Positions 1-11,692 of a DNA stretch of 64,000 bases are shown here, in pieces. The stretch spans positions 1,860,001-1,924,000 of the forward strand of contig JADILM010000004.1 of the NCBI GenBank assembly GCA_016617785.1, written 5' to 3'. The translations under genes were made by a program, and so were the position numbers. The notes under the pieces are model-generated. The model worked only from the letters and a program-made list of their open reading frames with translations. It did not search any database and had not been told where the DNA came from. This DNA comes from Sporobolomyces roseus. Taxonomy: Eukaryota; Basidiomycota; Microbotryomycetes; Sporidiobolales; Sporidiobolaceae. Position 1 is the first letter of the stretch; the number at the start of each line of letters is the position of its first letter.

Positions 1-181
1 ATTGGTCGGTTATAGCTGATAGTGATAGTGAATAGAGCACCTGGAGGCAAGTTTGCGAAATCATCGTAATTACTTGAAATCTTCATCGCTCCCGAATCAA
101 AGTCCTCTTTCTTTTCGAATCTAGACAGAGCTCATTGTGAGCACACGCACGAGGATGAGCTAGCAAGGGAGAGAGAGAAGT

Positions 182-466
182 TTACTCTATCCCCCACACG
201 AAAGCTCCTCCACCTCCTTGAGGAACCCTCTCCCCTTCTACGACCGCTACGTTTCCTCTCACTGCCTCTTTCGCTAGTTCCCTAACACCATCCACTAGCT
301 CTTGTGGGATTCGGGTAGAGGGAAAGACGATAGTGATTCGTGGTAAAGTGGATTTAGTGGGTAATGAACGAGATGAAGCGGTTCTTTGTGGGACTGAGGG
401 ACGGATTAGGACTGGATCTGGTAAGAGGTTACTGAAGGACGCTAGAGGGGATGCAGAGGAAGCCAT
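182..466 (-). CDS. hypothetical 94-residue protein
   Basis: This is an intronless ORF from ATG (466) to stop (182). I do not recognise it. The first 40 residues are rich in Ser, Pro and Arg, which could be a mitochondrial presequence. The rest holds a hydrophobic strand (ITIVFPST), a helix-like segment (QELVDGVRELAKEAV) and a glycine-rich end (GGGGAFVWGIE). The start lies 341 bases from the next plus-strand gene, so the two would be divergent. It could be a real small gene or a chance ORF, since no splice or family evidence backs it. Confidence 0.35.
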   Translation of the reverse strand: MASSASPLASFSNLLPDPVLIRPSVPQRTASSRSLPTKSTLPRITIVFPSTRIPQELVDGVRELAKEAVRGNVAVVEGERVPQGGGGAFVWGIE

Positions 467-807
467 AGTCGAATGAAGTGGAGGTATCTTAATTAGTTCG
501 AAAGTTCAGGAGGTTAAAGTAGCGACTTGAGCGAACCACGAGCGACTTGCGACTTTTCGAAAATGAGAGAAAAAAATCGACTTCGCAACTTTCTATTTCG
601 CTCCTTTTCCTCGCTACCCTTCCCTCTTGTCTCTCCTGCTCGACTGCTCGGATTCTCTCACGACATGATTGCCGTCGATGTCAAAGTCGGTGATCTGCTA
701 CGGAGTTCCGCGGTCTTTTTCGAATTTCCCCTAATCCCGCTCTGTTGCTCTCTTTTCTCTTTCTCTCTTTCCCTCTGCTCCGTTGACCACCAAACTCTCA
801 ACCTGAG

Positions 808-1627
808 ATGCCTCTCCAGACCTTCACGAACTCGACTCCAGGTAGATGGTGTTTCACTGCCGTAGCTTGCTTCATCCCTTTCTCTCCTCCCTTCGTAATC
901 CTCGCCTACAAGTGGAGACACGGAGCTCCTCTCCAGCAATGGATCTGGTGGTTCGGTGGCGATCTCTTGTGTTTGTTCCTCGGTAAGCACCCTTCGAGCT
1001 CCTCTCGAGCGATCACTGCTGGTCTTTAACCGCGTTCGGAATTCTCCCAGCTTTCGGTAGCTTAAGTCAGATGTGGGCAAGATTACAGGGGTTGTCGATT
1101 CACGATATCGGATTACAGATTGGCTTACCAACCTCGATCATGTACTTCGCTTGTATCGCTCGTAAGTTCCGAAGTATTGGTCAGCTCGCTCAAACAACGA
1201 AAAGCTAATCTTGCTCTCGGCTCTTACAGTCGCTCTATACGTTATCTGGCAGGTTCGTCTAAGATTCCGATGATCCTATGTATCAGAACTTCGGCTCATC
1301 TCTACTCCATAGAACAGTATAAATTCCCCAATACCACCAGTACCGCGGGCGGAGGAGGAAGCGGAGGGGGCCAACCGTCCTACGACGACAAGGGCAATTT
1401 CAACAGTCTCAACAAGTCCTCTCGACGTCGTGCAATCGTTGATAGCGACAGTTCGGGAGGCGAGGAGGAGAAAAGTTACGGAAGTTCTCATCTCGAAAAC
1501 GTTGCCGACGCGAGAGCGGCAGCAGCTGAACAGACGGTGGGACTACTTGCTTTCACATCTCTGAGAATGACCCACTGATGTGCGTAGCATAAACCCACAG
1601 AGGAAGGCAGCGCTACGAGATTACTGA
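808..1627 (+). CDS. small multi-span membrane protein (184 aa, five exons)
   Basis: Exons 808..982, 1051..1161, 1230..1252, 1318..1536 and 1601..1627 join in frame across consistent GT-AG introns, one flanking a 23-nt exon. The predicted protein has an N-terminal hydrophobic stretch (residues ~16-35), a Trp-rich second one (QQWIWWFGGDLLCLFL), a loop, and a third span (TSIMYFACIALALYVIWQ), followed by a glycine-rich, then Ser/Asp/Glu-rich cytosolic-type tail of about 80 residues. The size and span order recall small endomembrane or plasma-membrane proteins, but I cannot name a family. The last exon (eight codons) is inferred; reading through that donor would instead end at 1578. The start ATG was chosen because the frame stays open and links by phase 1 to exon 2. 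Confidence 0.6.
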
Positions 1628-1752
1628 GGGAAATCTGCAGGAGTAAATTCCGAACTTTGGAAGCAATCGACCGCAGGCCTCTCTCAAGTAGTCACGACGA
1701 AATGAAAATCACAACTTTATTCACTGAACTACACTGTTTCTTCTTTCTTCAC

Positions 1753-2799
1753 TCAAGCCTTCGCCTTTGATCCAGAAGGAGTAGTACCCTGTTCATTAAA
1801 CTTGATCGACACAGAGTTGACACAATGCCTCACATTCTCCTTTGTCAACCTTTCTCCCCTGAAAGTGTGTCCCTGATGTGCGCCGCAGTTTGCACAAAGT
1901 ATCTCTTCACGGGTGGTACCGAATGATCGATCGACTTCGGATCGGAGAGCTCCTGGGATCGCATCGAAGAAGGCGGGCCCTGTTGTATGGGGAAATGTCG
2001 GATGGGAGACGAGGAGGAAGGAAAGGGGAAGGCAGGCAGAGCATGAGAGACAGAGAGAGGGAGGAGCATGAGAGAGAGAGAGAGGGAGGATGCGTCAATT
2101 TAACCGAGATGAGGATTCAGAGGAACTAGAGGAAACGTACATCCACAACCAGAATCGAACTTTTGGTCGGCAGTGTACAAGGGAGTATCGCATCCAGCAC
2201 AGTTGTACGTTCCCTGTCGAAAGGAAAGAGATAAAATAAATCGATCGTCAGCTTCCGATTTCCTGCTCTTCTTCTGTCGGCTTGATCGGATATTGACGAC
2301 AGCACCATACTCTATCCTTCCCATCCATCCTCGTCGCTTATTATTGAGGGATGTGACAATTCTTCGATTCCGACTTCTTGCGAAACTCGATGGTTTCCCT
2401 AGATCGCACAGAAGAAGCGGTTCGACTCACCTTCTCAGGATAATGCTTGTCGTATTTCCCAGTTCCGGGTCTCTCAGTACCCTTCTGCCTCAAGATCTGA
2501 CAACACCAATAGTTGACTGACATCAGTTTCCTCCACTCTCTCTCTCTCGAGGAATTTGAACTCACTCTGAATTGTTCAGGAGTCAATTGTAACCTCCATT
2601 CATCATCTGATTTCTGTACTGGGTATTCGTGGGAAGACATCGGGTTAGATTGGAATGAACCTATCGTGGTGGCGTGAAGGTGAGATCGGAGGGATGGGGA
2701 AGAAGCTACGTAAACTGCTGCGAGTGATGTAGAAGCTAGGAGGAGTGTACGAGGTCGAGTGAGCCGTTGGAGTAAAGCGGAAGATGAGCGGGAGAGCAT
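1753..2799 (-). CDS. MXR2: peptide-methionine (R)-S-oxide reductase (MsrB)
   Basis: Repairs R-methionine sulfoxide in proteins with thioredoxin as reductant. Exons 2566..2799, 2431..2496, 2141..2213 and 1753..1979 (minus strand) give 199 residues. Family blocks occur in order: LTPEQFR, LRQKGTERPGTG, the zinc-binding CAGC, DSGCGWPAFFDA, the second zinc pair CANC followed by GAHQGHTF, and the catalytic-cysteine segment HCVNSVSIKF. A basic, Ser/Leu-rich N-terminus with a hydrophobic stretch precedes MSSHEYP, so a mitochondrial form from 2799 and a cytosolic form from the internal Met at 2640 are both possible. The third intron holds a long GA-rich tract. The gene faces TIM44 head to head with a 162-bp shared promoter, which fits a mitochondrial role. 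Confidence 0.92.
1980..2140 (-). repeat. GA-rich low-complexity tract in an MsrB intron
   Basis: The intron between the third and fourth MsrB exons holds an irregular (GA)n/GGA-rich run on the plus strand (about 2037-2090), i.e. a CT-rich tract on the transcribed strand. It probably serves as a polypyrimidine stretch and is likely to vary in length. Confidence 0.6.
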
Positions 2800-2961
2800 C
2801 TGGCGATCAAAGAACTTCCGAAGATGGTGAGGGACTTGGAGCGAACACTTATAATCAGATATAAGGTAAATTAAGCTAGTTAGAGCAATTTCCGACACTT
2901 GTGAGATTTTTCGAAATACTCCCGACAAGTTTCGCCGCCTCTCTCTCTGCACCCAAAAGAA

Positions 2962-4788
2962 ATGAAACAAGCAGCACAACGAACACTAGCTCAAGCAGTG
3001 AGGTCTACACGACCTTCGAGTCTCCCCTCTTACCGCCCTCGTCCTTCTACTTCATCCACTCGACCATTCTCTTCCACCCGATTCCACTTGCAACAACCAC
3101 AACAAGAGTCCAAAGCCGACTCGCAAAAAGAAGGAGAGCAACCCAAAGATGATTCGAAACAGAAGAAGCAACAACCAGAGGAGAACGATACGACAGTAGC
3201 GGGTCGATCTCCTTTCGCTGCTTTCGTTGAAGTTTTGAGGGAGGAAGTGAGGAAGAACAGGGAGTGGCAGGATAGTGTAAAACAGTTGGGAGGTGAGGTT
3301 AGTAAAGTACAGGATTCAGAGGCTATGAAGAGAGCTAAAGAGGCGTATGAAAGAGCTAGGGTAAATTCAATCACTTTCTCTCTCTTGGTGGAGCATTGAG
3401 CTGATCAGCGAGAGCGTATGTAGCTGGCGGCTAGTATTAAAGAGAACCCGAGATTGGCTGCTGCAGCAAACGAGTTGAAGAGAGCTGGAATCTCGATTAA
3501 CGACGCAGTAGGAACTGCTCTCAAGGGAATGGAAGAGACTGCATTCGTACGAACAGTGAGTAGACAGTCTCATACAACTCATCAATCTGGAGAGTTATTG
3601 ACCCTTTCTTCTTCACAGCTCTCGAAAGCCTCAAGAGCAGTAGGAGATGCAGCATTCACCGCTTCAGCTCCTGTACGAGACACAGAAGCGTACAAAGCTG
3701 TCGCATCAGAGATTACCGAGCTGTTGGAGAATGCGGCGAACGATGTACAACACGGAGGATACATCGATCGGGAAGCGAGGAGGAAAAGGAGAGCAGCGAG
3801 GTTGGCAAAGATTGGAAAAGAGACTGGAATGGCTCAGAGACGACTAAAGGTGGACGAGGATGTCAAGTAAGTCACGATCACTATTCCCTACGAGATGTGA
3901 GCTGACGATAGGAGTGTTTTGTAGCGCTGGACAAGCAGTCGTTTTCCATTCGACAGCGAACAAAGAATCGAAAACTGAATCTCGCTTACCGAAACCTATG
4001 GCCGACGCCCTCGCCTCCTTCTCCAACACTTACCAAGAATCCGACAACCCATTCGTCGTCATGTCCCGTTCAGTGACGGGTACGATCGGAAGATGGTTCG
4101 ACGAGACTGAGACTGCGAAAGTGACGAAATGGGTCAAAGAGATGGACCCTACGTTCACTCAGGAGAGCTTCTTGAAAGAGTTGAGGGAGTACATCGTGCC
4201 GGAATTGGTCGACGCTTATGTGAATGGCGATCAACCAACTTTGAAACAATGGTGTTCAGAAGCTGTAAGTCCTTACTGCTTTCCTTACTTTCTTCTTCAT
4301 GGACTGATTCTACAGTTGCCCTCAGACCTTCAATGTTCTTGTCGCGACTCTCGGTAACTCGATTGGACCAGCGATGATGTCTGAATCGAGAGTGTTAGAT
4401 ATCCGAAACCTTGATGTGCGTCGATTATTCCCGAATTCAACTCGCTCTTCTCTCTCTCGAGACGTATGCTGATCCAGCGTTACCGATACACAACAGATCA
4501 TGTCTGCGAAAATCCTCGAGAACGACTTGCACGTCTTCGTTGTCTCGTGGAGAACTCAAGAAGTCCTCGCTTACAGGGATTTGAAGACGGATGAGATCGC
4601 TGTGGGAGATGAGAACAAGATTCAACAGGTTGGATACGTCGCCGTGTTGACGAGGGTAGAGGAGGAACTGGATAATGAAGAAACTGGTGGATGGAAAGTC
4701 ATCGATGTACGTTTTCGTTCGTTTCACTCAGTCACGACAGATACTGATAAAAACCGTGAAATCGTAGATGGCACGAAGAGCAGCATAG
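2962..4788 (+). CDS. TIM44: TIM44, mitochondrial import motor anchor
   Basis: Peripheral inner-membrane protein that tethers mtHsp70 to the TIM23 channel on the matrix side. Exons 2962..3360, 3424..3555, 3619..3866, 3925..4264, 4326..4415, 4497..4706 and 4768..4788 join in frame to 479 residues, near the usual fungal length. The N-terminus is a basic, Ser/Thr-rich presequence (MKQAAQRTLAQAVRST). A charged Gln/Lys linker follows, then the helical N-domain (FVEVLREEVRKNREWQDSV), and the C-terminal Tim44 domain with NPFVVMSRSV, LKELREYIVPELVDAY and GWKVIDMARRAA. The last exon encodes only six residues. Introns are 58-81 nt and several carry a GCTGAY branch motif. Confidence 0.95.
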
Positions 4789-5367
4789 AACCTTTTCTTG
4801 AATTATACCCTACACATGAATCGAAAAGAGCACCTCAACAACAGCTCAAACCAACCACTCTCCCTCGCAGTTTTCCCATTCTTACCCGCATCGCTCCCTT
4901 ACCATCGTTATATATCATCTCCCTTGTCCCTCTTTGCAGTACTCTCCCACAACCCCCACTCAGCAACATCACTTCTACTGAATGTTTCTCTGCTAATCAA
5001 GAGGAATTCAGACTAGAACTTGAAAACAACCTCAGTGCGAGGCATGTCACTCTTCTGCGAAGCTCTCATTCACTCACAGTATCCGCACTCAATGACAGCG
5101 GTGAAAGCTTCATAAGAGACGGAGCAGTAATGACCAGTGGAGATAAAAGACGAAATTTGCGAAGACTCAATCACGAGATTGCGGCGCCTAGATCGAAACC
5201 GTTCTTTGCTACTTCAAGTCAATAGAACGACGCAAGCTACTTACCGAACGAGATTCGTACAAGCAAAGCACATTTCATTCGAATCTCAAGCGTCTTTTCC
5301 GAAGTTCCCTTTACCCCTCGATTCAAGCTTTCTACCTTTTCCTTTCCTTTAACCGCCCGCGCACAAA
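4789..5367. other. convergent intergenic region
   Basis: This is the 3' side of both TIM44 (+) and P1 (-). An open frame running past the last TIM44 splice donor reaches 5225, but it is intron and downstream read-through with no family similarity. I see no gene or repeat here. Confidence 0.6.
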
Positions 5368-6705
5368 TCAATGCCTCTCTCCACAAATCTCACAAACATC
5401 GTCATCCATACAAGGATCACAATCGAATTCGATCCCTCTCGCTTTCATCTCCACTTGAAGAGTTGCGTATCGATCGATCCTAGAAGTTGGAAGCGTACCT
5501 AGATGAACGTCGATAAGTCGAGAGAAGGGAGATAGTAGGTTGATCGCGAGTGAGGGATCGAGGATTCCTGTGATTCGGCTGAGGAAGCGAGTTGGGCGAG
5601 AAGATTCGAGAGGTACCCAGTTCGAATCGTAGAAGTTGAGACGGCGGATTTTGGATGAGGCGCTTGTGAGAGTGATGAGCAGTTGAACGGGGAGGGTGAA
5701 GCCCATGAGGGCGAGGGTATGAAGTGAGGAGAATCGGGAGAGGAGTTCATGAGGGAAAGGATCGGTCGCTCCGTGTGCTTTGTTCAGATAACCTTCGATA
5801 GTGAGTTCTGAGACTGCCGACATCTGGAGCGAGATCTCGAGCTCTTCGAGTGTCGTAGGTAGGTAGGTGAAGAGCCAGGTCGCATCTTGCGGTACGAGTT
5901 TGTAGAACGTGAGCGAGACTTTGCGGAAACTTGAGCTGTCCTGAGGTAAGAAAGGTTTGATGACACGGAAGATTGTACCGTACACTTCGAGGGTGCAGGA
6001 TACGAGTTTCAACTGCGTGCGTGGATCGTCGTTCGTACCTTGTGCTCCTCCGTTTCGAACACTCGTCAAGGTCAATTGCTCGACGTTTCGCAATGTCCTA
6101 TGCTTGAGAGCTCGATGAACCAGCTCAGTCGTGATCTTGTAGTCGGCAATGAGTCCAGTGTTTGCAAATTTGACGCTCCTGAGTGTCGATTCTGACGGTG
6201 CGAGGGCTTTGAGGAGCTTGTTCATGTGGTTGATGGAGTCGAAGACGAGATCTACACACTCAAGTCGAGGACATGATGAGAGAAGACCGTAGTAGAGAGA
6301 GAACGTCTTGGTGTATCCTCGGAGTTGAAACGGGAGAGAAGAAGTCGGATCAGGGAGTCGAGCGATACTGCTGATGAAGTAGATCATTCCTTCGAGCGAG
6401 CGGACCAGGAAACCGTTACCGGACGCGAGCGAGTTGTAGAAATTGAACGATTGTTCCCATGAGAGATGGACAGTCGGGATTGGGCGATCGTAGAGACGTG
6501 AGCGAGCGAGGGGGAGGATGCGCTTGGAGACGAGACAGAGTGAGGCGAAGGTTCTTTGTGAACCGGCTAAGCAAACGAACCGTCTACATTAGTGAACACT
6601 CGCACTGCGCATCGGAGGAGAAAACAATCTACCGAATAGAGACGATTTGCGAACAAACGAGAGAACGATTTCGATAATTTCTGTTGGCAGATTCGAGAAC
6701 GACAT
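5368..6705 (-). CDS. P1: F-box/LRR-like paralogue
   Basis: Exons 6633..6705 and 5368..6566 give 423 residues. The F-box is split by the family's phase-1 intron (66 nt, with an in-frame stop): MSFSNLPTEIIEIVLSF, then FASLCLVSKRILPLARSRLY. The middle has LRR-like hydrophobic periodicity. The C-terminus keeps LGTLPTSRIDRY but ends in a Cys-rich tail (DCDPCMDDDVCEICGERH) absent from the other copies; four Cys plus His could bind a metal. The HGPSL motif of the other paralogues is missing, so this is the most divergent copy. It is probably an SCF ubiquitin-ligase substrate receptor (known for the F-box class; inferred here). It stands alone, convergent with TIM44 and divergent from SSN3. Confidence 0.85.
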
Positions 6706-7078
6706 TTCAACCTGCTCAAAAAGGATTGCATCAGTATCTTCCATGCCACGGACCGAGTACTGGATTGTCAGGCTAGAGAATCGGGAGCTGAGATTTGGCG
6801 ACGAAGGAGAGATTAGGCTTCAACACCTCGTCAATCCTCCTCGAGCTTACAGAGATATCTCGCAGATTATTCAGGCCTCCACTGCTATCCTCTGTCTCGC
6901 TCATATGCGTTGTTGATCCCTCGTGAGCGTTTGTTGAGTGTTCATCTCCCAAGTGTGTTCGCTCCGTCCTCACACCTTCAGACCAGCCTAGGATGAAGGG
7001 AGTCTCACCTCGGATAGTTCTACGTGTATCTGTGTGTTCAAATCGGCACAAGCTGAGGTGTGAGTGAAGAGTGAGAGG
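6706..7078 (-). promoter_or_regulatory. P1 leader exon and leader intron
   Basis: The leader exon (about 7009-7078) shows the family pattern CTCTCACTCTTCACTC ... ATACACGTAGAACTATCCGAG followed by GTGAG. The inferred intron is 6712..7008 (297 nt), ending in GAGCAG six bases before the ATG. This is the most diverged of the ten leaders. Confidence 0.55.
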
Positions 7079-7217
7079 TCAAGAGTGCAGGTCAAGTTTA
7101 TCTGGCTCTTGTTCTCCTACCGTCTCCCACTATCTATCACGTTGCTCTGTATACATCCGATAAAGCTACTGAACCGTCCTGAAAGCTTTACCGAATCAGG
7201 AGTGGTCCTTGTCGTCG

Positions 7218-9055
7218 ATGCCACCTTCCTCTCCATTCCCTTCAGCAATCACTTCCCCTCATGACCTATACAAACAGAAACGAGACTTTCAGAGACCCAC
7301 AGTACTCAGGTGAGTCTTCACTATCCTCGCCTAGCTCTCCAGCCTTTCTGACCTTTCAATTCCTCCCCACTTTCGCTTCGTATTCTCACCTCAAATCAGT
7401 CGTTATTCAATCCTCGGTTTCCTATCCTCGGGCACCTATGGACGAGTGTACAAAGCCCGAATTCGTCAATCCTCCTCCCTCGACTCTCCAGCAGGTCTAC
7501 TCGGAACACCTTCAGCCGCGACACCGGGAAAGAGAGTGAAATTGGCTAGAGAGGAGGGGGAGGAAGAAGGGGAATTGGTCGCAATCAAGAAATTCAAACC
7601 GGATAAAGAGGGAGAGGTTATCACTTATACAGGGATTAGTCAGAGTGCTTGTAGGGAAATCATGGTGCGCTTCTCGATTTCTTCTCGATCCTGTTTGAGC
7701 TCGACGACAGTCTGATCGAGCGAATTCGACTACTCAGATCAATAGAGAGATCTCACATGAGAACGTGACGGCTTTGAGGGAAGTTATGCTCGAGGAAAAG
7801 AGTATCTATCTAGTTTTCGAATATGCAGAACACGATTTCCTCGTACGCTCCTACTCTTCCTATTACTCATATCTCCCTTCACCACACAGACTGATATTCC
7901 AATTCTCCGTGTAGCAAATCATCCACCACCATTCGACAACTCGCACAAACCTCCCTCTCGGAGTCCTCAAATCTCTCCTCTGGCAACTCTTCAACGGTGT
8001 TTCCTACCTCCACGACAACTGGATTATTCATCGAGATCTCAAGCCCGCAAACATTCTCGTCAATGAGAAAGGTCAAGTCAAGATCGGAGATTTAGGTTTA
8101 GCTCGATTGTATCAAGAACCTCTTCAATCTCTCTATACTAGTGACAAGGTACCCTCTCTTCCTCTTGATCTATCTCCGCAATACGGCGAGCTGATAGACT
8201 GTAGCCTTGAGTGTAGATCGTAGTGACAGTTTGGTATCGATCCCCGGAACTTCTCCTTGGAGCACGACATTACACTCCTTCAATCGATATCTGGTCACTC
8301 GGTTGCATTTACGGTGAGATGTTGTATTTGAGACCGATGTTCAAAGGAGAAGAAGCAAAGATTGAGATGGGAAGTAAGAAGGGGGGCGTACCGTTTCAGA
8401 GAGATCAAATGAGTAGAGTCATCGAGATATTGGGGAGCGTCGATCGTAGGTTAACTAAACACTCGAGTCCGCTTATCCGAGCTGATTGGATGCGTTTTGT
8501 GTGATCTTGCAGTGAAAGAATGGCCCACTGTGACTCAACTTCCTGAATATCCACAACTCTCCCGTTTAGACAAGCGCGTTTCCTCATCCTCTTTCTCGCT
8601 CTGTCGGCTCTCAATCACTCACATCTCTCCCTCTCGTAGGTATCCAAACACTCTCGGACCCTGGTTCAATTCGCGTCTACCTCGAGGTGCTCAACCCTCG
8701 TTAGCTTTCGACCTCATGCAACAACTCCTCATTTACGATCCTACGAAGCGTATGACCGCCCGCGCCTCACTATGTCATGACTGGTGGGCTCAAGAACCGA
8801 AACCTCACGTCAAGTAAGCTTCTCTCCCTTCCTCTTTCAATCGACAACGCGAGCTTACGATTTGAGAGGGTTTCGTTTCGTAGTGCGTTTCTGCATTTAG
8901 CTCAAGGGATCTCGTACCCCCCAAGGAGAGTCAGTCATGATGATACGGATCCGAAGATGCAACATTCTACTTTGGGGAAATATGGGGGATCGAATTATCC
9001 GGTTCAGAGTGGAGCTGGAGTCGCGGGAAGTAGTAGGAAGAGACGACTCGAGTAG
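7218..9055 (+). CDS. SSN3: SSN3/CDK8, Mediator cyclin-dependent kinase
   Basis: Kinase of the Mediator CDK module, which phosphorylates RNA polymerase II machinery and transcription factors in the nucleus. Exons 7218..7309, 7400..7664, 7738..7842, 7915..8148, 8217..8445, 8513..8573, 8640..8813 and 8884..9055 give 443 residues. The start was set by the family block [20 protein letters not shown] followed by [14 protein letters not shown] (P-loop). Later blocks are VAIKKFK (catalytic Lys), [18 protein letters not shown] (DLG, as in fungal CDK8 rather than DFG), [15 protein letters not shown] and [13 protein letters not shown]. An acidic insert of about 35 residues lies between the P-loop and the catalytic Lys. 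The sixth intron appears to use a GC donor. The gene is divergent from P1. Confidence 0.95.
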
Positions 9056-9212
9056 AATCAGAAACGTGCCAGTAACGAAGTCGGGGAGAGGAAGAGTCAG
9101 TAGCAATGTTGTTGTAACTTTTCTCAAGGTTCTCAGTTTCGTTCACGTTGATTCCTTTTCTCTATTGCGTTTCTATCGAGTACTCTAACGAAGCTATCGA
9201 CAATTCTTCAAT

Positions 9213-11456
9213 CTACTCACTACTAGCGTCCTCCTCACTTGACGTTCCAACTCCTCGACGAGGATGTCTCCTACTCTTTCCGATCGATCTGCGCCTGGTC
9301 GAACGAAGCCACTCGCCCGAATGACGACGATCTGTATCCGACGACCACGACGGCGACGCTGACACATAACCAGAATCCCCCATTCGGTTCCTACTGTTGC
9401 GTGACTCCCTCTCTGCCTTTTCCGACCTCTCCTTTCGCAACTTCCTCAGTTTCTCCCTATCCTCCGCCGTTTCTTCCACCCACCTAGAATGCTCGTCTTC
9501 TTCAGTGGAACTCCACTCTGCGCTACTGGCCTGAATGCGACGCGACAGTCGTCCCTCCTCCTCCGCCCTATCATCCAGCTCCTTCTCCCTTTTCCCTCTC
9601 GCCATCCAGGGGATAAATTTACGCTGTTGAGGCCATTCTCGTTCCGCTTTCAACGATTCTTTCTGTATTGTTTCGATCTTGTTCCGTATATTCTCGATGC
9701 GATCGTTGTTGGTACCGTTGATCTCGACTTTCCGTCGGAGTCGTGTTTCGTCTGGATGAGGAGGTCGATACTTCTTGTTTGGCTTCTTCGGCATGGGAGG
9801 ATTCATAGGTGGGACATAGATTCCGTGTTGATATTGGTGACGCGCTTGACGAGAAGCGATCTGACCAGTAGCTGCGCCAGGAGGAAGGGATTCGTCACGA
9901 CGGGAATACATCCAGTCTGGATCAGACCAGGGTCGCTCTTTGTCTCTAGGTGGAGGATTGTTGTGGTAGAGTTGATAGAGAACGAGGAACTGTTGAGTTT
10001 GAAGATATCAGTTCGAGAAATAGCAAACAGATTAAGACGACGAGCGTACGATGACATCTCCCGAGAGCGCGCAAGCTAGATTCGCCAAGTAGGGCGCCTG
10101 AGCGATCACAGTCTCCCTCGTATGCGAAACCGATACGATGCTCTGTGAAGTCGGAACGAATTAGCTGACTTTCAGGAGAACTGAATCGAAACGAATTTGC
10201 AACGTACGATAAGCATCGTCATGTTTTGTAGGACGAGAGCAGCAAAAGTGAAAGCTGAGATAGCAGAGACGCTTCTCGAGGCGATAGTCATGTAGAGTTG
10301 GTACACTCGGGGCGCGTCTGGTCGATTCACGAGAGGTTGATCAGCCGAGTAAAGGTCAATTGGAAAGCGAGAAACGCACTGTAGAGCAAAGTCCCAAGCC
10401 AGCCGAGCATCCAGCCAATCTTCTCGACCTGAGTGGACGGCGGAAGCGCAACTTCGAGGTTGACGTTGGCTTCGTCTTGAGGAACGAAATCGATTCCTAC
10501 CCAAACCAAGATCATCACGATCGTCACCAGCTGATAATTCCCGTCAGGTCAGGTCAATCTACTGCTGTTCTTTGAGAGGGAGAGACTGACTAGATAACCT
10601 GAAAGGTTCACTCTCCAGCCGTCGAAATCTTTCCAAACTTTCGAAAGGTCGAGGCCGCGACGATGGTTGCCGCCCGAAGCAGTTTCGTTGGAGCTCGAAT
10701 CGATGTAGGTTCGACGGTCTAGACTGCGAGAGATGTATCGAAGTAGAGAATCAGTTCGCGTCTGAGTTTGCCAGGTCTATTCGACACTCACCGTTGAACC
10801 CGAAGCGGAGCTTTCTCTTCGTCCTCAACTTCTGTCGATTTCGAAGATCGTCTACCTAGCGAACTCTGAATGTACTTCGGTTCCCGATGAACGCCGGAAA
10901 TCAATTCATCGATAACAGGATGTTGCTCTTTTCGTTTCTTCCAGAAGGTGTTGAAAGGCACATAGCCACGATAGTATAACCTCTGAAGTGTGATGACGCT
11001 GGACGTCATTCGATGTCGAATCAGTTTGATGCACAAAGCAGAAGAGGAGAGAAAGGGAGAACGAACGAAGTCGCGACTGCGAAGCAGATCATACTCGCTT
11101 TCTGAGTGTCCAATCCGCCGATAATAAAGACTCCCACAGTCTGAGCAATATCTCCGATCAACCACAAGCCCAAGAGAACGAACGATGGACCACCTACGAG
11201 ACAAGCACGAATTCAGCAAAAGAGCAGAGAGAAAAGGAAAAGAGCGAGACTCGCCTTGTTGAGGCTTCAGCTCATATAGTTTACCGATTTGTGGGATAGC
11301 GAACCAAAGAGAGAATCCGACTGCAAATGATGCGAGGGAGACCGACAGTCAGCTTTCGGGTATTGGAAAGCACTCGGGAGAGCAGGAGCGAGCGAGAAAC
11401 TTACAGGACCACCGACCGAAGAAAGACGACAACAAGTCGAGTCTCGAAAGCGGCAT
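9213..11456 (-). CDS. PQ-loop membrane protein (Ypq1/PQLC2-like)
   Basis: Members of this family export cationic amino acids or related solutes from the vacuole or lysosome. Nine exons (11405..11456, 11255..11320, 11067..11193, 10792..10998, 10591..10723, 10380..10530, 10208..10317, 10050..10142, 9213..9989) join in frame to 571 residues. The first PQ loop reads LWFAIPQIGKLYELKPQQG, followed by GLWLIGDIAQTVGVFI. A hydrophilic loop of about 100 residues separates the halves, then GYLLVTIVMILVW. The second loop reads PRVYQLY, with Arg in place of the usual Gln, and two more spans follow. A C-terminal tail of about 240 residues is strongly basic and acidic (KREKELDDRAEEEGRLSRR) and presumably cytosolic. 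The second intron has a GC donor (GCGAGT). Exon ends are inferred from phase and family pattern. Confidence 0.82.
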
Positions 11457-11692
11457 CTCGAATGGGAGAAGAAGGAAGAGAGAAAAGGTGATCGGCTGAA
11501 GGCAAATCTTGGGAAAAGAGGTCCGCGGAGTCCGAAACTCGGCTGACGATGCCAGCTCTCCGTTGCGAGCAAGTCACGACCTCCTCCGTTCCAGTGAAAA
11601 GCAATCTTCATTTGCATCCTCTTTGACTTACTTTCCCACGCCATCCCTACTTTATTTCCAACTCCTGGTTCTCCTCGAACCGACGTCTTCCC

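Noticed and set aside
527..865. 112-residue plus-strand frame upstream of the small membrane protein
   Set aside because: Low-complexity Phe/Ser/Leu/Pro composition, no splice link to the membrane-protein exons and a different frame from the exon starting at 808.
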